From: Coleofasciculus sp937127375
GTDB taxonomy: Bacteria > Cyanobacteriota > Cyanobacteriia > Cyanobacteriales > Coleofasciculaceae
Assembly: GCA_040218875.1 (NCBI GenBank)
Contig: JAVJQP010000029.1
Strand: one strand, 5' to 3'
DNA: 64,000 bases
Shown: piece by piece, positions 27,182 through 36,181 of the stretch
Layout of the letters: each line of letters opens with the position of its first letter
Position numbering within the stretch: the stretch's first letter is position 1
Notes under the pieces: generated by a model
Told to the model about the DNA's origin: nothing
Seen by the model: only the letters and a program-made list of their open reading frames with translations
The model's database searches: none
Program-made: the position numbers and the translations under genes

Positions 27182-28582
27182 ATGACTTATTGTATTAAAC
27201 CGGGATGTCTTACGCCGGAAAATCTCGATTCCGCTCACTTTTGTCAAACCTGTGGGGAACGGCTACGCCTCAAAGAACGCTACCGCCCTCTACGCCCCCT
27301 CGGTAGCGGTGGATTCGGCAGAACATTTTTGGCAGTTGACGAAGATATTCCCAGTCAACCCCATTGTGTTATTAAACAACTTTATCTAGAAAATTTTGAT
27401 CCAGACACCTTCCCAAAAGCCAAAGAACTGTTTCAACAAGAAGCCATCCGTTTAAATGAATTAGGCAAGCATCCGCAAATTCCCACCCTTCTGGCACATT
27501 TTGAAGAAAATCAACAGTTCTATTTAATTCAAGACTTTATACCGGGGCTAACCCTGAGCGAGGAGTTAAACCAGCAGGGACATTACAACGAAGAGCAAAT
27601 TTGGGAATTATTGCGTGAACTATTACCCTTGATTCGCTATATTCATTCCCATCGTGTACTCCATCGAGATATTAAACCCGCCAATATTATCCGCCGCCAA
27701 GATGACAGGAAGTTAGTGTTAATTGACTTTGGCGTGGCTAAATTGCTGACGGATACCGCCTTGCTGCAAACGGGTACAATTATTGGTAGCCCAGAATATA
27801 TGGCTCCCGAACAACTCAAAGGTAAAGCATTTTGGGCAAGTGATCTGTATAGTGTGGGAGTAACCTGTCTGTATTTGTTGACTCAGGTTTCCCCCTTTGA
27901 CCTGTATGATACCTTCAACGAAACTTGGGTGTGGCGGGATTTCTTACCTCCGGGAACTCAAATTAGCGATCGCCTTCTGAAAATCCTGGATCAATTAACT
28001 CATTCTCGTCTCAAACAACGTTATCAATCGGCTGATCAGGTGATTACGGATTTGACCCCTGCTACCTCTCCTCCCGTCGGCACTCATTTTATCAACCTTC
28101 GGCAACCCAAAACCCGCAAAACTAAACAGAATAATCTCACCTCAGAAGTAGGAATTGATTATCGGCAATTAAAGCAACTTTTGGCTACCCATAAATGGCA
28201 AAAAGCCGATGAAGAAACTTGGATCATATTAGGTCAAGCCTGTGGTAAATTCCCCGGTTATTATCTAAAGTTGGATGATATCCAAGAATTACCTTGTGAA
28301 GACTTGCATACCCTGGATCAGCTATGGGTAAAATACAGTAAAAACCATTTTGGCTTGACAGTACAACGTCGCATCTATCAAGAGGTTGAAGCTGACTATC
28401 CCAGGTTGTGCGATCGCGTGGGTTGGTCAATTCATAATCCTCGCGTTCCAGATAAAGCTTATCGCTTTACTATTAAAGCTCCCCTCGGACATCTACCATC
28501 TCGTCGTTGGGTGGGAGGCTATTACGACTGGTGGCGTCATGCTGAAGTTATGGCGGATAAGTTGGAACAATGTGGTTTGTAG
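27182..28582 (+). CDS. Serine/threonine protein kinase fused to a GUN4 domain
   Basis: The 466-residue protein has three parts. An N-terminal zinc ribbon (CIKPGC...CQTCG, residues 4-21) leads into a Hanks kinase: GSGGFGRTFLA, VIKQL, HRDIKPANI, IDFGVAKL, GSPEYMAPEQ. The C-terminal GUN4 domain (about residues 320-466) contains YRQLKQLLATHKWQKADEET and WGWSIHNP-like RVGWSIHNPRV and DWWRHAEVMADKL. GUN4 domains bind porphyrins and regulate Mg-chelatase. The fusion suggests a kinase that senses tetrapyrroles. Kinase catalytic residues all look intact. Confidence 0.92.
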   Translation: MTYCIKPGCLTPENLDSAHFCQTCGERLRLKERYRPLRPLGSGGFGRTFLAVDEDIPSQPHCVIKQLYLENFDPDTFPKAKELFQQEAIRLNELGKHPQIPTLLAHFEENQQFYLIQDFIPGLTLSEELNQQGHYNEEQIWELLRELLPLIRYIHSHRVLHRDIKPANIIRRQDDRKLVLIDFGVAKLLTDTALLQTGTIIGSPEYMAPEQLKGKAFWASDLYSVGVTCLYLLTQVSPFDLYDTFNETWVWRDFLPPGTQISDRLLKILDQLTHSRLKQRYQSADQVITDLTPATSPPVGTHFINLRQPKTRKTKQNNLTSEVGIDYRQLKQLLATHKWQKADEETWIILGQACGKFPGYYLKLDDIQELPCEDLHTLDQLWVKYSKNHFGLTVQRRIYQEVEADYPRLCDRVGWSIHNPRVPDKAYRFTIKAPLGHLPSRRWVGGYYDWWRHAEVMADKLEQCGL

Positions 28583-29103
28583 TAGAGGGTTTAGCCCTGG
28601 ATTTTGTTGGGTTTCCTAGGGAGTTGGTCAAGTAGAAACCTGAGTCGGGGCGGGTTTAGTCACATCTGGGTGCAACCAAAAAGATGATCATAAAACCCGC
28701 CCCTACAAAATCAACACTCACGTTGCTCAACATACTGTAAAAGTTAGACAATTGCTTTTATTTTTACCCTAGAAGTAGAGGAAGCACCGCCTAATCAAAT
28801 AAACTGCCATCTACTCTTTAATTAGGGAATCAATTTCCTTAACAACCTCTTTGGTTTCAGCCGTTAACCTCTTAGACATAGGATGGTGGTTATTGATCTC
28901 TCCCAGCAAGTTTTTGACTCGCTTAAGCCCCTAAGACGAAGGGCGGGTTTTGTTGAGACGTTAGCTGTAGATTCCGAAAGTGAACGGCTAAACCCGCCCC
29001 TACTCGATCACGTCTGTTTCAACAATTATATAAAAACGACGTAGCTTGCTTCTCGCTCTCGCGAGTTCTCCACCGTTAGCTTTTATTGTGTCCACCTACT
29101 TAC
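28583..29103. other. Repeat-filled spacer with a small gene remnant
   Basis: This 521-base region has no intact gene. It carries GGGCGGGTTTAG-type inverted repeats at 28646-28706 and 28939-29004, and a GACGTAGCTTGCTTCTCGC repeat at 29036-29098 whose inverted partner is at 37230-37300. On the minus strand 28811-28930 reads LKRVKNLLGEINNHHPMSKR then LTAETKEVVKEIDSLIKE, ending in a stop. It looks like a C-terminal piece of a lost gene cut by the repeat. Confidence 0.6.
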
Positions 29104-30492
29104 TTAGGACAGGTGTTGACCCAATTCCTGTCGCAGGCGATAGAGAATCATATCCGGTTCAACTTGATTGAGAATATCTTGAATCACTGTACTCGCCCCT
29201 AAAGGTCCCCAAGTGCAGCCTTGTTCCAGATACACTTGCGCCGCATGACCAACCGTATACGCCCCATACCCGGCAATCCCCGCTTGAGTTACAGCGGTTC
29301 CAGCATAGGCTGTTACTCCGCCAATACTGGCAACGGCTGAGGCACTTTTACCCACTCCCAACAGCGCACTACTTCCCAGTTCACCCAACAGTAAACCACC
29401 GGAACTAATTAATATTTTGCGCCATAATTTTCCCGCTTCATAACTTGTCATCGGTAAACCGTAGAGTCGCGATAAGGAACGAATCAGTGCCAAGTCTGCT
29501 ACAGTTCCCCCTAAGATATCTAAGATACCAATCGGATTCAGCGCCACTGCCAAGGCTTTATACTTCGCAAAACGCCAGATTAAATCTTCGGCTTCCGCCT
29601 TACGCTGTGCTACAGTTTTCTGGGCAATGCTAACTTGGGCAATTCGGGATTGAAATAGGGCATTAAGTGCCAAGAGCGATCGCCCTTCGCGATTGAGTAT
29701 CCTTAAAATGGCTTGCTGCAACTCATCCACCTGCGGCGGTAGGGTTTCCCATTCATAACTGACGCTTCCATCAGGCAATTCCACCCGCACTTGTATAGGA
29801 GACGGTTCTGCGGCGACTAGAACAATCTCTTGGGGTGATAACATCTTTTGTAATCGGCGATCGCGGGGAGTCCCTGTACCCAGTTCTTGCAGTTGTCGAT
29901 AAATTGCCTCTCTATCTTGTTCCGGATACAAATCAATTTTGTTAAATACCAGAATCAGCGGCTTTTGGGCTTGTCGCAGTTCCGACAACGCCTGATACTC
30001 CGTGCGGGTAATATCCCCAGCCACGACAAATAAAATTAAATCCGCCTCAGACGCCACCTGTCGCGCCATCTGCGCCCTGGCTTCTCCCTGAACTTCATCT
30101 AATCCCGGCGTATCAATGAACTCAACCTGCACTTTCCCCTCACCACCAGAAGTCCAACGTACCGACTTGGGCCACTGGGTTACCCCATGTAGGGGACCCG
30201 TTTGCAAGATTTTCTGACCCAGCAACGCATTGACAACAGCCGATTTCCCGCGACTGACTAAACCAAAGGTGGCAATACGAATCACGCCTTGGTCAAGTTT
30301 GTCTAAGCCAAACTGCAATACCTCCAGTTCATTCTGGAGGGCGGCTTGCAGTTCCACATCGGGAAGGGGGCGGCGATGATGCAGGTTGTTGTACCAGAAT
30401 AAAGTGTGCCGCAAACTGGCACGAGCGCGGTGAATATAGTAATCTTGGCGATTGTGGGTGGGTTTAGGGGAAGAGGATTGTGATTGACTCAA
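29104..30492 (-). CDS. Membrane-associated Era-like GTPase with DUF697 C-terminus
   Basis: The 462-residue GTPase has G1 GLVSRGKSAVVNAL, G3 DTPGLDE and G4 NKID. A C-terminal half contains Gly/Ala-rich hydrophobic stretches (VGKSASAVASIGGVTAYAGT) typical of DUF697. Such dynamin- or Era-like proteins occur widely in cyanobacteria and probably act at membranes, but their role is unknown. The basic start (HNRQDYYIHRARASLRHTLF) is common in the cyanobacterial group. It is monocistronic. Confidence 0.87.
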   Translation of the reverse strand: MSQSQSSSPKPTHNRQDYYIHRARASLRHTLFWYNNLHHRRPLPDVELQAALQNELEVLQFGLDKLDQGVIRIATFGLVSRGKSAVVNALLGQKILQTGPLHGVTQWPKSVRWTSGGEGKVQVEFIDTPGLDEVQGEARAQMARQVASEADLILFVVAGDITRTEYQALSELRQAQKPLILVFNKIDLYPEQDREAIYRQLQELGTGTPRDRRLQKMLSPQEIVLVAAEPSPIQVRVELPDGSVSYEWETLPPQVDELQQAILRILNREGRSLLALNALFQSRIAQVSIAQKTVAQRKAEAEDLIWRFAKYKALAVALNPIGILDILGGTVADLALIRSLSRLYGLPMTSYEAGKLWRKILISSGGLLLGELGSSALLGVGKSASAVASIGGVTAYAGTAVTQAGIAGYGAYTVGHAAQVYLEQGCTWGPLGASTVIQDILNQVEPDMILYRLRQELGQHLS

Positions 30493-30784
30493 GGTTAGAT
30501 GGGAAAGGATGGGCTACAGTTCTATTTTTGTATAATCTGCGTTGGATGTTTCGGCTACGACTCAGGATTCTGTAGTCTGGAAAAATTTCTGAGTTTTTTT
30601 ATTGTATCGTTGTTATTACTGTAGGTTGGGTTGAGCGAAGTCGAAACCCAACGATTTAGCAAGTGAGACTTTAAATTGGGAATGGGTAGCGAGCAAGATG
30701 CAAAGCCTGCGGCATGGCTTCGCTTAACGCACTACAAGGATTTTGCCATTCTTGACATTAAGGTTTAAATACCGAACAGCTTAA

Positions 30785-30975
30785 AAAGGGGGGAACCAGA
30801 AATTAATCAAAGTCCCCCTTCAAAAGGGGGAGACCAGATGTTGCTTCGCTTTTTGTTCCATGGGGGAGACCAAAGGATGCTTCGCTTTTGGTTCCATGGG
30901 GGATTTAGGGGGATCTAAACTTTGAGCGCTAGTTATACAAAGTCTTAAGTTGACACGGATGACTGACGTGCGCCC
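30785..30975. mobile_element. MITE-like element, copy in inverse orientation to 48869-49307
   Basis: The sequence GGGGGAACCAGAAATTAATC, two units of a GTTCCATGGGGGA...CTTCGCTTTT repeat, and a TTAGGGGGATCTAAACTTTG block are present. It ends at 30944-30975, a 32-base sequence CTTAAGTTGACACGGATGAC... This end is the exact reverse complement of 48869-48900. The other end is not clear. It has no coding capacity. Confidence 0.65.
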
Positions 30976-31132
30976 GATTAAACCGTAAAGTCTATTCCAT
31001 TTTTTGGCTGTGCCATGCCAGTAGCATCGGCGTAAAAGCTGTGATAAAATTTACAAAATAATTAAAACTCAGAATATTCAAAAAAAGTAATGCAGACTAC
31101 GTTCCCTCCCCTTTAAACTGAAGTTCCCCCAG

Positions 31133-31180
31133 TCAAAAAATCTTGCACTGCCTCACCGTGAGGCTTTGCAAGATTTTTGA
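31133..31180. terminator. Long stem-loop of unknown role
   Basis: TCAAAAAATCTTGCA pairs with TGCAAGATTTTTGA (one bulge), and inside it GCCTCA pairs with TGAGGC around CCG, giving about 20 bp in total. No gene ends next to it on either strand, so terminator is only the nearest label; it may be a repeat or small RNA. Confidence 0.4.
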
Positions 31181-31346
31181 GGAGCTTGAGCGTTAAAACC
31201 ATTACGGTATAAGGCTTTAGCCTTGTTTTGGGATACAATCTGTTGATGTTGGGATCATTAGCTTAAATTGCCGAAATGCTTAGTATATCTATATTTGGGC
31301 ATATTGTGACCCCTTTTTTTTATCTTTTTGTGAAAAATCCGGGAGA

Positions 31347-31372
31347 ATCCCCTGCACGTTTTGGCAGGGGAT
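31347..31372 (-). terminator. Stem-loop downstream of the MscS-like gene
   Basis: ATCCCCTGC and GCAGGGGAT form a 9-bp stem, 31 bases past the stop codon of the channel gene. On the minus strand it is followed by TTCTCCCGGATTTTTC. It is a probable terminator. Confidence 0.6.
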
Positions 31373-31403
31373 CGAATTCAACGCTGTTCGATTCTCTTTC
31401 CCG

Positions 31404-33146
31404 TTATTGGGGTCCGGGGGGTCTGTCTTCTTTGAATGAAGATAACCACTCTCGAACTTGACCTGCTGCAACATCGCGAGATCCAAGTCCAAACGCCAGC
31501 GCGATCGCGACAGCAATTGCACCTAAGAGTAAGCCAAAGGCTAAGTTTACGATATCGCCAGCAATACCCATTTGTTGCAGCGCCATCGCAGCGGAAAAGG
31601 AAATAATCGCAATCCGAGCCGCTTGTGCCAAGATTTGGGATTGGCGCGATCGCGAACTGGTAATCAAGTTAAAGGCAAGATTCGCAAAGTACAAGCCAAC
31701 CGCAAATACAATTAACCCTGCCAAAATCTGACCCGCGATCACAATAATCCCGTTGACAATCAGGGTTAAGGCTTCAAACTGCAAGACATCCACTGCAGCA
31801 ACCGTGGCAAACAAGAGGATGGCGATGAATGCAATAATACCCACCAGTTCTGACGGTGTACGAATGGATGGAGTTGATTCCGGTTGAACCCGCGTTTGTG
31901 ATCCAGTCTCTGGAGTGGGTATGCCTAAATCGGGCTGTTCGGCAGGGGGGGGAGTCGGAGCAGGACGACTGGGACGGGGTTCCGGTACACCGATCCAGCG
32001 ATAAACATTGTTAAAGCCAATGCTGGCGAGAATATTGGTAACTAAATCCTTGACAAACTGACCGATTACGTAAGCAATCAACAGAATCAACGCTGCCGTA
32101 AAGATTTTGGGTAGAGCGTCAAGAATCTGATTTAACATCGCGATCGCAGGCTCTGAGATCGCATCAATCTGTAAGGCATTAAGCGCGGCGATGCCGACGG
32201 GGATCAAAATTAAGACATAAACCGTCGTGCCAATAATCCAGGACAGTGATTTCCCTCCGGGCGCACTTTGCAGTCCAAATCGCGCTCCTAGTTGATCCGT
32301 TCCGGCGGCTGACAACAGATTGGTAACGATGCGCCGTACAACCTGAGCCACTAGCCAACCCGATGCTGCAATCACAAGGGCTGCCAAGATATCTGGCAAG
32401 ATTGCCAAAATTTCATTCAGCAACTCTTGCACCGGGCGCAGAGTGCCTTCCAAGCCCAAGGTGCTGAGAATGGAGGGCAGAAATAACAGAAAAATGAACC
32501 AGTACAGAGCGTTCCCCATGGTTTCACTCAGGGAAAACTGGTTGGTTTGACGTTGAGTCTCACCTGCTCCAGAACGGGGTGTCTCACTGACTTGTTCACC
32601 CAAGCGCTCATCCAAACCTAATGTCCGTAATCCTCGGGTTGTGATCAGCTTAACCAAGCTTGCCAACAACCAAGCCACCCCCAACAGAATTGCCCCTGCG
32701 AAAATCTTGGGCAAAAAGCCCAGGATTTGGTCGAGAAAATTATTCAGCGGTTGAGAGACGACCTCAAGATTCAACGTCTGCAGAACCGCTACCACCGTAA
32801 AGATGATGATAATCCAGAAAACGGCACCGGCTACCCATTTCTCGATCGGCGGCGCTTCTGCGCCTTCTTGACCGCCAGCAAACCACTCGGCAATTTGATT
32901 GTCGATACGGGTGCGGTTGAGCAGTCCGTTGGTCATTGACTTAGCAATCGAGGCAACGATCCAACCGACCAACAGGATGGCACCTGCGGCAATTATATTC
33001 GGCGCGAAGCTGGTGACATTTTGCCAAATTCCCTGAAAACCAGCTTGAGCGTTTTGGATGGGTGCTGGTGTGTCTTGGGCTAAGAGGGGATGCACCCAAG
33101 GGGGCACACCTCCAATTGGGATAATTCCTTGCCAAGGTTGGTTCAT
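31404..33146 (-). CDS. MscS-like mechanosensitive channel family protein (conserved TM-helix repeats)
   Basis: The 580-residue integral membrane protein has at least three repeats of a helix pair such as FAPNIIAAGAILLVGWIVASIAK, ILPDILAALVIAASGWLVAQ and ALPKIFTAALILLIAYVIGQF. This is the pattern of the 'conserved TM helix' proteins (CmpX type) related to small-conductance channels. A Pro-rich linker (PRPSRPAPTPPPAEQPD) separates the last membrane block. It lacks a clear MscS beta domain. The role is probably osmotic or envelope stress; this is inferred from the family. Confidence 0.83.
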   Translation of the reverse strand: MNQPWQGIIPIGGVPPWVHPLLAQDTPAPIQNAQAGFQGIWQNVTSFAPNIIAAGAILLVGWIVASIAKSMTNGLLNRTRIDNQIAEWFAGGQEGAEAPPIEKWVAGAVFWIIIIFTVVAVLQTLNLEVVSQPLNNFLDQILGFLPKIFAGAILLGVAWLLASLVKLITTRGLRTLGLDERLGEQVSETPRSGAGETQRQTNQFSLSETMGNALYWFIFLLFLPSILSTLGLEGTLRPVQELLNEILAILPDILAALVIAASGWLVAQVVRRIVTNLLSAAGTDQLGARFGLQSAPGGKSLSWIIGTTVYVLILIPVGIAALNALQIDAISEPAIAMLNQILDALPKIFTAALILLIAYVIGQFVKDLVTNILASIGFNNVYRWIGVPEPRPSRPAPTPPPAEQPDLGIPTPETGSQTRVQPESTPSIRTPSELVGIIAFIAILLFATVAAVDVLQFEALTLIVNGIIVIAGQILAGLIVFAVGLYFANLAFNLITSSRSRQSQILAQAARIAIISFSAAMALQQMGIAGDIVNLAFGLLLGAIAVAIALAFGLGSRDVAAGQVREWLSSFKEDRPPGPQ

Positions 33147-33657
33147 AGTCTTCCTTCTCTAATAGTCTTTAACAGTAAACGCTCTCACAAACAATCTGTG
33201 ACTTTCAGGCTACAACTCATCGAGTATTTATAGTCCTCTCAATCCATCGATATCTTTGTCTCCATGTTTTTGGGCTAATTCAAGATTTTTCGCCTCCGAG
33301 TGTCATTGCTATCGGTGTCCCATTGATTACGGCGTCACCTCTATCTTTATGGGGAATTTGGTGACAAAAATCAAGCTTATGTTAGTTTTTTACCTCAAAT
33401 CAGCTTTTTTTGGCGTTCATCAGGGTATAGCATCTCTCTTTGTCAAATAGGTGAGGCAAGTGAAGCCGATCGGAAAACCAGATGCTCTCATCCCTGATCT
33501 GGCGTTGCCAAGAGTTTCCTGATCTCCGATTTGCCTCGTCTTCTTCCCTTTCTGCACAATAGAGGAGATTCGATCCGGATTGAGTCAGATACAGCGAGCT
33601 GGCGCTGTAGTAATACAAGTCAGATTACCAGCTATTGAGACGCTATTATCGCTTTAA
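33147..33657. other. Divergent spacer without a recognised gene
   Basis: This 511-base spacer separates the divergent MscS-like and SRPBCC genes. It must hold both promoters, but I see no clear consensus element, repeat or gene in it. Short open frames here lack coding features. Confidence 0.5.
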
Positions 33658-34116
33658 ATGTCCAATTCTCAAGTTTTTGAACAATCTATCCCCATAAAAG
33701 CTAGTGCCACTACTGTTGAGCGCTGTATAACGGATCTGACGCTGATGCACCGCTGGCTCAATCCAGCCCTGCGTTGCTATCCGGTGGGGGAGTGGAGTAC
33801 AGATATTGGCAGTCGCAGTCGCTTTGTGATTCAAATCCCGCTAGTCCAGCCTACCCTCAACAGCGTCGTTGTGGAACGCGAACCCGGTTTAGTCGTTTGG
33901 CAATTCCAAGGATTTTTCCGAGGGCGCGATCGCTGGGAATGTCAACCCACGATTCGAGGTACGAGGCTGCTGAATCGTTTTGAGTTTGAAATTCCCAATC
34001 CTCTCGTCAGTTGGGGCTTTAATACCTTTGCCACAAGCTTGACACAGCAGGATATGAAAGCCCAGCTACGCCGCCTGAAACGAGTCGCTGAACAGATGTA
34101 TCAAGGGACGGATTAA
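33658..34116 (+). CDS. SRPBCC (START/polyketide cyclase-like) family protein
   Basis: The 152-residue protein has the SRPBCC layout: FEQSIPIKASATTVERCITDL at the start (strand plus helices), HRWLNPALRCYPVGEWSTD, RFVIQIP, and a long C-terminal helix (DMKAQLRRLKRVAEQMYQG). These form a ligand-binding cavity for hydrophobic molecules; the ligand is unknown. It is followed by the SLC13 permease 70 bases downstream on the same strand. Confidence 0.82.
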   Translation: MSNSQVFEQSIPIKASATTVERCITDLTLMHRWLNPALRCYPVGEWSTDIGSRSRFVIQIPLVQPTLNSVVVEREPGLVVWQFQGFFRGRDRWECQPTIRGTRLLNRFEFEIPNPLVSWGFNTFATSLTQQDMKAQLRRLKRVAEQMYQGTD

Positions 34117-34186
34117 TAATTTTAGCAAGTATATTAGATTCAGGGCTAACCCGAACGCCATTTGCCACTAATGCATCTCACCCACT

Positions 34187-35971
34187 ATGACAATTCTGCT
34201 TACCCTCGGTGTTATCGTACTGACTCTGATTTTATTTATCAGTGAATGGTTGCCCGTTGATATTACCGCACTCACCATCATGGTGCTGCTGATTATGCTG
34301 GGATTAGTCACCCCAGAGGAAGGCATATCTGGGTTTAGTAGTTCCGCCACGATTACCGTGATGGCAATGTTTATCCTCAGTGCAGGAATTGCCCGCACGG
34401 GTGCGATTCAAATCGTCAGCGAACTCCTAGTGAAGTGGGGAGGTAAAACATCCTCGCAGCAGATTTTAGCATTGGGGGTAATTGCAGGTCCGATTAGTGG
34501 TGTGATTAATAATACGGCTGTTCTAGCTGTCTTTCTGCCGATTGTGGAAGATTTATGTCGCCAACAACGGATTTCTCCCTCCAAGCTTCTCATCCCCTTG
34601 TCTTATGCCAGTATTTTAGGGGGAATGATTACCGTAATTGGCACATCTACCAATATTTTGGCGAGTGGTTTGTCAGACAAACTGGGGTACGGTACATTCA
34701 GTTTATTTCAGTTCACCAAATTAGGACTAATTACCTTCACGATTGGCTTAACCTATCTTGTATTAATTGCCCCCCGACTCTTACCCAATAAAAAAGCGGC
34801 GGGTAGTGATACTCAAGAGTATGGACTTCAAGACTATGTGAGTGAAATTGTGATTCCACCAGGTTCCAGCTTGGTTGGACAAACGTTACGTTCGACTCAA
34901 ATTCAGCGTAAATTTGATATGGACGTACTGGAAATCATCCGTAACGAGACTCGTTTCGCCCAACCTCTGGCTGATAAAATATTGCAGCCTGGAGATATTT
35001 TAATTGTCCGGGGTAAACGGGAATGTTTACTGAATATTAAAGCGGAACGGGGGATCGATATTTTGCCTGATGTCCAATTTGGCAAGAAACCCATCGAAGA
35101 AGACTTAACATCTGGGGAAGATACGATCGCTGAAGTCTTAATCTTGTCAAACTCTGATCTAGCCGGCTCTACCCTTAAAGACTTTCGATTTCGGCAACGC
35201 TATAACCTGACAGTATTAGCCATTCGTCGTGGACAAGAATTTGTTCGGGAACGGTTGGGTAAAGTTCCCTTACGGTTTGGGGATTTGCTCTTGGTACAAG
35301 GACCAAAGCAAAGTTTTGTCGGATTACAAAACAGTCGTGATTTGTTAGTCTTTGAGCAACGAGACATGGAGTCGTTACGGCGAGAAAAAGCTGGAATTGC
35401 TGTAGCAATTGGTGTGGGTGTTGTTCTAGTTGCGGCGTTTAACCTATTACCAATTTTGGTTAGTGCCTTGGCGGGAGTGGTTTTAATGGTCGTCACGGGC
35501 TGTCTGAAACCCGGGGAAGTGTATAGTGCGGTTCGCTGGGATATTATCTTTCTTTTGGCTGGATTAATTCCGTTGGGAATTGCCATGGAAAATTCGGGAA
35601 CGACTAAATGGTTAGCTGATAATTTAGTTTCCCTAGGCAGTAGTTTTTCGCCCTACTGGATGCTGACGTTTTTCTTTCTGATTACGGCGTTATTGACTGA
35701 GGTGTTATCCAATAACGCTTCGGTGGTTTTACTCTTACCCATTTCAGTGCAAGTGGCTCAGACGTTGGATCTCAATCCCTTTGCCTTTATGTTTGCTGTC
35801 ACCTTCGCCGCGTCGAATAGTTTTATGACACCGATTGGGTATCAAACCAATACGATGGTCTACAGTGCAGGAGGTTATCGGTTTTTGGACTTTTTCCGCG
35901 TGGGCGCTCCCCTCAGTCTGTTGATGATGTTTGTCATTCCGCCGTTGATTATTCTTATTTATGGGTTATGA
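34187..35971 (+). CDS. SLC13-family (DASS) permease with two RCK/TrkA-C domains
   Basis: This 594-residue transporter starts with a membrane block (MTILLTLGVIVLTLILFISE; hairpin motif GVINNTAVLAVFLP and GTSTNILASG). Two TrkA-C domains follow in the middle (IPPGSSLVGQTLRSTQ and NSDLAGSTLKDFRFRQ). The second membrane block has EVLSNNASVVLLLPI and FMTPIGYQTNTMVY. Cyanobacterial relatives are Na+/sulfate-type symporters (SAC1-like). It probably imports an anion such as sulfate. No other sulfate genes are adjacent. Confidence 0.92.
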   Translation: MTILLTLGVIVLTLILFISEWLPVDITALTIMVLLIMLGLVTPEEGISGFSSSATITVMAMFILSAGIARTGAIQIVSELLVKWGGKTSSQQILALGVIAGPISGVINNTAVLAVFLPIVEDLCRQQRISPSKLLIPLSYASILGGMITVIGTSTNILASGLSDKLGYGTFSLFQFTKLGLITFTIGLTYLVLIAPRLLPNKKAAGSDTQEYGLQDYVSEIVIPPGSSLVGQTLRSTQIQRKFDMDVLEIIRNETRFAQPLADKILQPGDILIVRGKRECLLNIKAERGIDILPDVQFGKKPIEEDLTSGEDTIAEVLILSNSDLAGSTLKDFRFRQRYNLTVLAIRRGQEFVRERLGKVPLRFGDLLLVQGPKQSFVGLQNSRDLLVFEQRDMESLRREKAGIAVAIGVGVVLVAAFNLLPILVSALAGVVLMVVTGCLKPGEVYSAVRWDIIFLLAGLIPLGIAMENSGTTKWLADNLVSLGSSFSPYWMLTFFFLITALLTEVLSNNASVVLLLPISVQVAQTLDLNPFAFMFAVTFAASNSFMTPIGYQTNTMVYSAGGYRFLDFFRVGAPLSLLMMFVIPPLIILIYGL

Positions 35972-35989
35972 CGATTTGTCCTTTGTCAT

Positions 35990-36081
35990 TCGTCATTCGT
36001 CCTTTGTCCGCAGGAGGGTGGGCAAGCCCAACGAATGATAATAGTAAGTGTCTCTAAGTTTATAAGTGTTGCCCACCCTAC
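35990..36081. repeat. Repeat-rich spacer (CCTTTGTC run and GGGTGGGCAAGCCCAAC)
   Basis: A GTCATTCGTCATTCGTCCTTTGTC run is followed by GAGGGTGGGCAAGCCCAAC and, 50 bases on, GTTGCCCACCCTAC. The two GTGGGCA boxes are inverted. Similar TTGTC runs are at 37285, 52555, 55313, 57415 and 61680. Confidence 0.55.
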
Positions 36082-36181
36082 TTAAATTCGTTGTATTGAG
36101 ACGGCTGCTAGATCTGAGTATTACGAAACTCGCCATGACCAAGTAGGATAAGTTTTTGACCCATCAACAATCAACGAAAAC

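Larger units (their letters stand above)
30493..31403. other. Long spacer with repeats and hairpins
   Basis: This 911-base region has no credible gene. It contains a GGTTGGGTTGAGCGAAGTCG inverted repeat (30626-30652), a MITE-like element (about 30785-30975), a long hairpin (31133-31180), and the terminator of the channel gene (31347-31372). Confidence 0.7.

Noticed and set aside
33256..33450. A 64-residue frame in the divergent spacer
   Set aside because: No ribosome site, no family resemblance, and Cys/Phe-rich composition typical of chance.
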